Part shown: piece after piece, positions 15,075 through 20,222 of the stretch
Numbering within the stretch: position 1 is the first letter of the stretch
Layout: the number at the start of each line of letters is the position of its first letter
Origin: JANOSH01 sp031415695
GTDB taxonomy: Bacteria > Actinomycetota > Acidimicrobiia > Acidimicrobiales > Ilumatobacteraceae
Direction of reading: 5' to 3'
NCBI GenBank assembly: GCA_031415695.1
Contig: JANOSH010000075.1
Coordinates: 1-20,222, forward strand
DNA length: 20,222 nucleotides
Translations under genes and position numbers: made by a program
The notes under the pieces: generated by a model
The model's database searches: none
Told to the model about the DNA's origin: nothing
What the model saw: only the letters and a program-made list of their open reading frames with translations

Positions 15075-15094
15075 GGTGTAATACGGTGTAACGT
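15075..15094. repeat. 10-bp tandem repeat CGGTGTAAta / CGGTGTAAcg
   Basis: Two direct copies of CGGTGTAA with an exact 10-bp period. Read on the minus strand it is GTTACACCG-TATTACACCG, which loosely resembles the TTACCG-type 10-bp repeats at 10881-10910 on the other side of the 1263-aa gene. It could be a paired operator. Confidence 0.3.
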
Positions 15095-15378
15095 TCTCCC
15101 CGTTGAGCCTCGCCGACTCGATCCTCGTCTGATCCGCGACGGTGAGTCCTCGTCGGCGCCTGACTTGCCGTGACAATTCTCGCAGCGCGTTAGTCGCCCG
15201 CTGCGATTTTCACGTTGGTCTATGCGACCATCGTCGCGAAATCGTCTCTCAACCAAGGGCCACAAGGCCAGCCCAAAAGAGCGGTGCGTCACTGCGTAGC
15301 ACGGTCCCTCTTGCCCTGGGAGGTGCACCGCGAAAGCCTAGTGTCATGGAAGGTTGGAGAGGTGGATAATGGTTCGGG

Positions 15379-15588
15379 TCACGCTTTGGTTCCGCCGTTG
15401 ATGGCTTGGCAGTAGTCGGCGAGGCGTTCGAGGATCTGTTCGGCGGTCTTGTGCCAGACGAATGGTTTCTGGTTCTTGTTCCACGCGTCGGCCCAGGAGC
15501 GGATGTCGTCGGCGAGTTCCTTCACGCTGCGATGAGCAGAGCGCTGAAGCTTCTTGGTCGTCAACGTGCTGAACCATCGCTCGATTAA
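15379..15588 (-). pseudogene. IS630-family transposase, C-terminal remnant
   Basis: The reading frame gives LIERWFSTLTTKKLQRSAHR followed by SVKELADDIRSWADAWN, FVWHKTAEQILERLADYCQ and a stop at 15379. This matches the conserved end of IS630-family DDE transposases (ERWF..LT.K..RR..H.SV..L...I..W....N..P..F.W.KTA..IL). Everything upstream of the catalytic-glutamate region is missing; similarity stops near 15588, about 35 bp before the end of the recombinase gene at 15625. A CTAG at 15338-15341, the known IS630 target type, may mark the surviving end. It is inactive. Confidence 0.85.
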
Positions 15589-15624
15589 CCGGCCCTGGGG
15601 GTCGGGTCAAGGAGGAGTTCGGGT

Positions 15625-17580
15625 TCAGGTGTGATTCTTCAGTCGGCGGAGGTGGCCTTCGATGCTTTCGATCACGCGGTTGTGGCGTGCGGTCTCGGAT
15701 TCCCACTGGCGTTCGTTGGCGTCGTCGTGGAGCATGATCACATCGGCGAGTTGTGCTTCGAGCGCCGGTAGGAACTCGGGGGCGGCGACGTAGTTGTCGC
15801 ACTGCTCGCAGATGTTGGCGTAGGGGCAGGCTTCGGCGATGAGGTCTCGGGAGCAGTAGCCGTGAGCGACGCGGGTCTTGAGCATCTCGGACCGCAACCA
15901 TTCCACCCGGTCGGGTGCCGCGCTTTGGCCGGCGGGGCGGACGAAGAGCGAGTGGCGGGCGCGCACTTTGGTCATCGCTGTCTCGTACGCGGCTCGCACT
16001 GTTGGCGATGCAAGCGTGGCGTAGCGCAACGTCATCTCGGCCGAGACGTGGCCCATCAGGGCCATCAGCGCTTGGAGCGACATGCCGGCGTTGACGAGGG
16101 TGGTGCCGTAGGTGTGTCTGAGTTGATGAGGGGTGACGTGCAGCGCAGCGTTGTCTCGTCCTCGCAGACCGGCGGCGGCGGCCGCGTTGTCGAGGCCGCG
16201 ACGAAGCCGGAAGGCAGACAGCCGTCGCCCTCGCTCGACGAACAAGAAGTCGGCCGGTTGGCCGTGGCGCGGATGGGTAAGCGCGCGTTGGGTGCCGCGC
16301 TGGGCTATCCAGGTATCGAACGCGGCCAGTGTTGCCTCGTCGAGCGGCACGGTTCGTTCGGTGCCGAGTTTGCCGAGGGGGACCTTGACCCAGGTGCCGC
16401 GGGAACCGAAGTCCCACAGGCAGTCGAGTTCGAGGTCGAGGAGTTCGCCGAGGCGCATGCCGGTGCCGCGCAGGATCGTCAGTCCGTGCCGGGCGAACGG
16501 ATCGACGAGTTCGTTCACTGCCGCCATCAGGTCCCGGTCGGCGTCGGGAGGAAGGGCTCGGGGCAACGGCCGATCGAGACGAGGGACGTCGCTGGCGAAC
16601 AGCAGCGGGCGGGGCGGGCGTTGGGCCCATCCCCACACGGCGAGGTCCTCGAAGAAGGCGCGTAGGTCGACCACAGCCCGTTTCGACACCGACTGGGACA
16701 CCGGTTTGTCGCGAGCGAGCCAGCCACGCCACGGACGTCGATGGTTCCATATCAAGAACCCGTCGATGTGGGTTCGTTCCAGTTGCTCGAGTCGGCGCAC
16801 CGTCGGGTGGTGGGCAGCCAAATATTCGCCGAACACGATCAGGCTGTCGGCTCGCAACGCCACCGTCGAGGGCTGCAAGGTGGTGGCGACCACGTCCAGA
16901 TAGCGCAGCACGACCCGACGGATCTCGGGTTGCGGCAACGCTTGCAGCGTTTCGGCGAGGGTGGCTGCCGGTGGGCGGTTCTTGCGTGGCGTGCGAGCAC
17001 AGATCCGCAGCTCGTAGCAGGCTTGATGGAGACTGAAGGCTCTGGCGTGGTTGTGTGAGCGGGTGTCTCGACCCGCGGAGGGTGCCGTGTCAACAGCGAC
17101 GCTGAACGCGTCGAAGTCGGTGTCCGTCAACTCGTCGAGGTCCTTGCCGGCCCACAGGCCCATGATCGCCAGCCCGCCGCGGCTCACGTCGCGGGTCCAG
17201 TTGGCGCTCCAACCGAAGCGGCGGGCAACCTCGACGACTCGTTCGACGTCGCCGGGGTGGCGTTGGCCCCATTCGACATAGAGATCGCCGGGGGTCTTGG
17301 CGAGGAGCAGGTTCAAGTCGGGGCTGACCACACCTTCAAGGAAGCACCACGTCACGAACGACCATGCGCCCGTTCGACGCAGATCGGTCAGACGGGCAGC
17401 CGTGGGCCGTTGCATCCACACTGCCAAGTCGGGATGGGCAGCAAGCAGGCACCCGGCGGCGTTGCGACGATGACGTTTGGCGTCGGGTCCGATCGGCAAG
17501 CGAGCCACGAAACGGGCGTAGTCGACGACGATGTCGGGGGCGCCTGCAGCCTGCAGGGTGACGTAGGCGGGGGCGTTCAC
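15625..17580 (-). CDS. tnpB: Tn554 TnpB-like large tyrosine recombinase (651 aa)
   Basis: This is a long tyrosine recombinase, close in size to Tn554 TnpB (about 630 aa). The N-terminal 340 residues hold an extended SAM-like DNA-binding region. The catalytic domain shows R376 (GTGMRLGELLDLELD), K404, H485-x-x-R488 (HQLRHTYGTTLVNAG), H511 (LMGHVSAEMTLRY) and nucleophile Y520. The C-terminal tail carries C576 and C585-x5-C591-x2-C594 (CPYANICEQC), a probable zinc-binding site, then a charged helix. The start is GTG 17580, overlapping the tnpA stop as GTGA, so the two recombinases are translationally coupled; the frame extends upstream to 17871 only as an overlap with tnpA. All catalytic residues are present. 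The small third protein of Tn554 (TnpC) is not found downstream; the IS630 remnant occupies that place. Confidence 0.88.
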   Translation of the reverse strand: MNAPAYVTLQAAGAPDIVVDYARFVARLPIGPDAKRHRRNAAGCLLAAHPDLAVWMQRPTAARLTDLRRTGAWSFVTWCFLEGVVSPDLNLLLAKTPGDLYVEWGQRHPGDVERVVEVARRFGWSANWTRDVSRGGLAIMGLWAGKDLDELTDTDFDAFSVAVDTAPSAGRDTRSHNHARAFSLHQACYELRICARTPRKNRPPAATLAETLQALPQPEIRRVVLRYLDVVATTLQPSTVALRADSLIVFGEYLAAHHPTVRRLEQLERTHIDGFLIWNHRRPWRGWLARDKPVSQSVSKRAVVDLRAFFEDLAVWGWAQRPPRPLLFASDVPRLDRPLPRALPPDADRDLMAAVNELVDPFARHGLTILRGTGMRLGELLDLELDCLWDFGSRGTWVKVPLGKLGTERTVPLDEATLAAFDTWIAQRGTQRALTHPRHGQPADFLFVERGRRLSAFRLRRGLDNAAAAAGLRGRDNAALHVTPHQLRHTYGTTLVNAGMSLQALMALMGHVSAEMTLRYATLASPTVRAAYETAMTKVRARHSLFVRPAGQSAAPDRVEWLRSEMLKTRVAHGYCSRDLIAEACPYANICEQCDNYVAAPEFLPALEAQLADVIMLHDDANERQWESETARHNRVIESIEGHLRRLKNHT

Positions 17581-18677
17581 CGGCTCGCCCGGGCCTTCGC
17601 GAACTCGGTGGCCAACGTGTCGGGTGACAAGTGCACATAGGCCGCTGTTGTCTCGGGTGACGCATGGCCCATCAATTCGCGCAGCACCAACAGGTCGATC
17701 CCGGCGGTGGCTAGTTCGGTCCCGTAGGTGTGCCGCAAACGATGCGGGCGGACCCGGACCGAGCCGGACGTGATCCGATGGGTGCGAAAGATGCGTCGCA
17801 TTCCCGCTTCGGTCAACGGCTGTTCTCGGGTCGGTCCGCGCAGCACCACGAAACACTCCGCTGTCGCGCATCCCGGCGGTCGTTCGACACGCAGATAGTT
17901 GCCGAGCTCGGTGAAGAACGCCCGGTCGATCGGCACCGTTCGTTCCTTGTTGCCCTTGCCGACGACCCGCACCCGGCGCATCCCCCGATCGACATCGGCC
18001 AGCCGCAACGAGCGAACCTCGCCAGCCCGCAGACCACCGAGCAGCATCGCCAATGCCATCGCCCGATCGCGGTGGGTGTCGAGATCAGCGATGAACGCGG
18101 ACACCTCGTCCGGGTCCAGGCTCTCCGGCAGTCGACGCGGCTGACGCACCAGCCGACCACCCGTCGGGGCCCGACGGGGACCGATGTGACCAAGCAGGCC
18201 CCGCGCTTTGGGCCGCAACCCGGTCGAACGCCGCGCCGCCGGCACCGGATTGTCGGCACGCTCACCAGCAATGACCGTGTACTCGAACAAGCCGCGCACC
18301 GCGGCGATTCGTCGATTCATCGTCGCCGGCGCCGCACCGCGTTGTCCGGTCAGACGCACCACGTTCGCGCCCGGGTCCCGTTTCGACGTCGCCTGCCAGT
18401 CCAAGTAATCGAACAGATCGGTTGGCACGACATCGCCGAGCAACAGGCCACGCTCGGCCAGGAACCGACCGAAGTTCAACAAGTCGAACGCGTAGGCCCG
18501 AACCGTCGCGGGTGAGAAACCTCGCGAGTCGAGATGCGCGAGAAACCGGTTCGCCATCACGCTGAACCGATCGTCGCCGTCCAAACAATGCCCATCACCA
18601 GTGCGGACCACGCGCAACGCGATCCGCTGCGCATCGCATCGTCTGCCCGCCAGCTGCACCGCCGAGCGGCTGTTCAC
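17577..18677 (-). CDS. tnpA: Tn554 TnpA-like tyrosine recombinase (366 aa)
   Basis: This is an XerC/D-fold recombinase with the length and position of Tn554 TnpA (361 aa). The N-terminal core-binding domain is at about 40-150 (FLAHLDSRGFSPATVRAYAF). The catalytic domain includes R217 (GGLRAGEVRSL), K241 (GKGNKERTVP), H312-x-x-R315 (PHRLRHTYGTELATAG), H338 (LMGHAS) and nucleophile Y347 (TAAYVHLS), so all catalytic residues are intact. In Tn554, TnpA and TnpB act together in site-specific transposition. The start is GTG 18677, which overlaps the stop of a 29-codon ORF upstream; ATG at codon 41 is an alternative but would trim the N-terminal VVRTGDG region. The end overlaps tnpB by 4 bp. Confidence 0.88.
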   Translation of the reverse strand: MNSRSAVQLAGRRCDAQRIALRVVRTGDGHCLDGDDRFSVMANRFLAHLDSRGFSPATVRAYAFDLLNFGRFLAERGLLLGDVVPTDLFDYLDWQATSKRDPGANVVRLTGQRGAAPATMNRRIAAVRGLFEYTVIAGERADNPVPAARRSTGLRPKARGLLGHIGPRRAPTGGRLVRQPRRLPESLDPDEVSAFIADLDTHRDRAMALAMLLGGLRAGEVRSLRLADVDRGMRRVRVVGKGNKERTVPIDRAFFTELGNYLRVERPPGCATAECFVVLRGPTREQPLTEAGMRRIFRTHRITSGSVRVRPHRLRHTYGTELATAGIDLLVLRELMGHASPETTAAYVHLSPDTLATEFAKARASR

Positions 18678-18763
18678 CGCCGGCTCCCACCGGCGAGCAG
18701 TTCGCCGTGTTCACTGCCCAACAGCAACGCGAACCGGGACAAGTCACCCCGCAGCTCGCCCAT
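18674..18763 (-). CDS. 29-aa ORF coupled to tnpA (uncertain)
   Basis: An ATG at 18763 opens a short frame, MGELRGDLSRFALLLGSEHG and 9 more residues, whose stop overlaps the tnpA GTG. No Shine-Dalgarno is visible. It may be a leader that couples translation to tnpA, the end of a gene cut off by the neighbouring IS3 element, or chance. The overlap is the only positive evidence. Confidence 0.3.
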   Translation of the reverse strand: MGELRGDLSRFALLLGSEHGELLAGGSRR

Positions 18764-18862
18764 GTCGTAACTGGCGTTGTGTTGCGTCTGACTTCGTGTC
18801 GCTCTTTTGGGTTGGTTTCAGCCAGCATGTGAGGGGTTCGGGCCTAGCCTGAGGAGGCCCTT

Positions 18863-19186
18863 ATGAGTGGACAGTTTGGTAAGCGGAAGAAGATCTTGGC
18901 GCCAGCCGAGAAGTACGAGATTTGGATGCAGTTGGTGCGCGGCGAAACGACACCGGCGCAAGCGGCATCGAAGGCTGGGGTGGATCGCTCGACGATCGGT
19001 CATCTTCGTGATGTCGCACGGCAGGGTGCGTTGGACGCTCTTGCACAGTCTCGTCCTGGCCGTCGCGGTCAGGCGGCCGATCATGAACTGGTCGCGGCGA
19101 ACGCCGAGATCGAGCGGTTGCGTCGAGCGCTCGCGGAGATGGCAGTCAGGCTGACTCTTGCTGAGGGAAAAGAGCCTTGGGGTTGA
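18863..19186 (+). CDS. IS3-family transposase OrfA (107 aa)
   Basis: This is a DNA-binding helix-turn-helix protein typical of IS3-family first frames: EKYEIWMQLVRGETTPAQAA and KAGVDRSTIGHLRDVARQGA form the HTH region, and NAEIERLRRALAEMAVRLTL near the C-terminus is the leucine-zipper-like coil used for oligomerisation. The start ATG is preceded by GAGGAGG at a good distance. The frame ends in TGA at 19184-19186, 10 bp inside orfB, and a -1 slippery heptamer lies just before it, so OrfA can also be made as the N-terminal part of an OrfAB fusion. OrfA alone usually acts as a regulator of transposition. Confidence 0.85.
   Translation: MSGQFGKRKKILAPAEKYEIWMQLVRGETTPAQAASKAGVDRSTIGHLRDVARQGALDALAQSRPGRRGQAADHELVAANAEIERLRRALAEMAVRLTLAEGKEPWG
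19165..19171 (+). promoter_or_regulatory. Programmed -1 frameshift site G GGA AAA
   Basis: The heptamer GGGAAAA is in the orfA reading frame as G|GGA|AAA, fitting the X-XXY-YYZ rule. A -1 slip here enters the orfB frame directly and bypasses the orfA stop 13 bases later, giving the OrfAB transposase. I did not identify a clear stimulatory structure downstream. Confidence 0.6.
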
Positions 19187-20085
19187 GTGGTCGCATCCCC
19201 TCCCGGGTCCCGACGGCCACCAAGATCGCGTTGCTCGGTTTGGTCGATGACGCTGTCACCGGTGGCTGGACGACACGCGCGGCGTGCCGATATTTGGAGC
19301 TTCCGGTCCGGCGGTGTGAACGATGGCGCGCCCGCTTTGCTACTGGAGTGTTGGATGACCGGCGGCCGGGCGGAAACCCGGTCCACGGGCTCACCCCGGG
19401 CGAGGAAGCCGAGATCGTGGCCGTCTATCAACTGTGGGGTGACATCGATAGGTCGCACCGCAAACTCGCTCACCGGTGCTCATGGTTGAACCGGGTATGG
19501 GTTGACCCGTCGACCGTGAAAAGGGTGCTGGAACGCCACGATCTACGGTTCCGGCGCCCGCCACGCACCGGACGCTCAGCGAAACGGTTGTGGCCCGACT
19601 GGGTTTCGGAGAAGCCGAACCACATCTGGATTTACGACACGACGCACTGGACGAAGTCGGCGTCCGCTACGACTGTGGTGTCTGATGTGATCTCGAAGAA
19701 ATGGATCGCGGATATCACCTCGACCGAGGAAACCTCGATCCAGGTCCAGGCCGTGTTCGCACGAGCGTTACGCGACGAAGGCTTCACCGACATCATCAAG
19801 GAACGCAACGCAGTCCCCGTCGATGTTGACGATGATCGTCGACCGGTTCTGCTTGTCATGTCGGACAACGGCCCGCAAATGACGTCCGGGTCGACTCGTG
19901 AGTTCATGGCGTTGAACTGGCTCGCTACGCACTACGGCCGGCCCCACACGCCTACCGATCAGGCGTGGATCGAAAGCTTCTTCGGGCACCTCAAAACTGA
20001 ACAACCGCACCTCGAGCTGATCGAAGACATCGACGTGCTCCGCGCCGAGTTGGAGATCCGACGAGTGCACTACAACACGATCTGA
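19177..20085 (+). pseudogene. IS3-family transposase OrfB, C-terminally truncated by a second IS
   Basis: This is the DDE (rve) catalytic frame. The N-terminal half has HTH_21-like segments (WGDIDRSHRKLAHRCSWLNR, STVKRVLERHDLRFRRPP), and the integrase core has D in WIYDTTHW, D in LVMSDNGPQM and E in WIESFFGHLKTEQ. The catalytic triad is therefore complete. The protein stops at RVHYNTI, where family members normally continue for some tens of residues (NTIRLHAGIGY-type). The TGA at 20083-20085 belongs to TGAATCGGCCGGTC, which looks like the terminal inverted repeat of another IS. The frame is normally reached by -1 frameshifting; the TTG at 19177 is just the first possible codon. It is probably inactive. 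Confidence 0.8.
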
Positions 20086-20222
20086 ATCGGCCGGTCTTTT
20101 GCATTAGGTCCGGGTTGGTGTTGGGACCTTTGTTTCGGTTCGGGTTTGAGCGTAGTGGTTGGTTTCGTGTTCGGCTGGTGGGATATCGCCGAGCTCGGAG
20201 TGAAGTCGCCGGTAGTTGAACC
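20083..20222 (-). mobile_element. Second IS3-family element, one end only
   Basis: It starts with TGAATCGGCCGGTC at 20083, an IS3-type terminal repeat by appearance, and is followed by the C-terminus of an oppositely oriented transposase. It continues beyond the window. It interrupts the preceding IS3-family orfB. Confidence 0.65.
20104..20222 (-). CDS. IS3-family transposase OrfB, C-terminal fragment (5' end outside the window)
   Basis: The minus strand translates FNYRRLHSELGDIPPAEHET and then NHYAQTRTETKV, ending in TAA at 20104-20106. This matches the usual end of IS3-family OrfB (FN.RRLH..LG..PPAE.E..YY). The sequence differs from the neighbouring orfB, so it is a different IS3 subgroup. 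The N-terminal and catalytic parts lie outside the window, so activity cannot be judged. Confidence 0.8.
   Translation of the reverse strand, partial: FNYRRLHSELGDIPPAEHETNHYAQTRTETKVPTPTRT

Larger units (their letters stand above)
14856..15378. other. Gene-poor interval upstream of the 1263-aa gene
   Basis: I find no convincing coding region in these 523 bases; the open frames here lack both a ribosome-binding site and recognisable protein sequence. The interval holds a LexA-box-like dyad (14998-15015), a 10-bp tandem repeat (15075-15094) and, near 15338-15341, a CTAG next to the IS630 remnant. The promoter of the 1263-aa gene must be here, but no clear -35/-10 pair stands out. Confidence 0.6.
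15625..18677 (-). mobile_element. Tn554-like site-specific transposon core (tnpA-tnpB)
   Basis: Two coupled tyrosine recombinases in Tn554 order and sizes. Tn554 elements lack terminal inverted repeats, so the ends cannot be placed by eye. The left side is lost to the IS630 remnant, and an IS3-family element lies within 190 bp to the right. No passenger gene is seen, so it is probably a remnant that may still make active recombinases. Confidence 0.65.
18863..20082 (+). mobile_element. IS3-family element, interrupted at its right end
   Basis: It comprises orfA, a frameshift site and truncated orfB. The left terminus should lie between about 18770 and 18860, but I could not fix an inverted repeat. 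The right end is displaced or lost by the adjoining IS, so the stated limits are those of the coding part only. Confidence 0.7.

Noticed and set aside
14990..15328. 112-codon minus-strand ORF in the gap upstream of the 1263-aa gene
   Set aside because: It has a single CENC motif but no ribosome-binding site, no family resemblance and a shadow-like composition.
15344..16750. 468-codon minus-strand ORF rich in R, P and T
   Set aside because: It is a GC-driven shadow of the tnpB gene and the IS630 remnant; its composition is low-complexity and it has no domain pattern.

Overview
The window is GC-rich DNA with many GTG/TTG starts, dense 4-bp start/stop overlaps and actinobacterial-style protein sequences. 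I infer a high-GC actinobacterium, possibly of the Acidimicrobiia/Ilumatobacter type. No housekeeping gene is visible, so the exact lineage is not established. The whole window is accessory DNA: a genomic island carrying a DNA-phosphorothioation (Dnd-type) module, a tRNA attachment site, a very large unknown gene that could act in defence, and a pile-up of transposons.

Region 1 (1-8784). The 3' part of a dndB-like gene on the plus strand converges on a compact six-gene minus-strand operon. Read in transcription order, the operon runs: HNH-type protein (8767-7994), a 733-aa protein joining an RNA-polymerase alpha-CTD-like helix-hairpin-helix domain, a sigma-70 region-4 helix-turn-helix and winged-helix-like repeats (8001-5800), a PLD-nuclease/SF2-helicase restriction protein (5803-3671), a 54-aa small protein (3640-3476), DndD (3479-1422) and Dnd-associated protein 4 (1425-955). 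Four of the five junctions overlap and the other is 30 bp, so the genes are very probably co-transcribed and translationally coupled. A candidate promoter and a near-perfect 16-bp palindrome sit just upstream of the first start codon. DndC, DndA and DndE are not in the window; some may lie to the left.

Region 2 (8991-10850). An excisionase-like gene and a tyrosine integrase converge. Upstream of the integrase lie TTGGGG-type repeats and then the 3' part of a tRNA-Arg(CCT) gene without its 5' half, followed by a strong hairpin terminator. This is an att junction, so the Dnd module is probably cargo of a tRNA-integrated island that extends left of the window. Similar G-rich repeats and a 10-bp-phased repeat lie on the other side of the core, which raises the possibility of tandem elements at one tRNA.

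Region 3 (11064-15378). A single 1263-aa gene has an N-terminal stretch with nuclease-like residues and a long helical C-terminal body. I do not recognise a named family; a defence role is inference from location and architecture. Upstream lie a LexA-box-like dyad and a 10-bp tandem repeat in about 520 bp of otherwise empty DNA.

Region 4 (15379-20222). This is a transposon graveyard. It holds the C-terminal remnant of an IS630-family transposase, a coupled pair of tyrosine recombinases whose sizes and order match Tn554 TnpA/TnpB, and an IS3-family element with orfA, orfB and a -1 frameshift site. The orfB of that element is cut near its C-terminus by the end of a second, oppositely oriented IS3-family element that runs out of the window.
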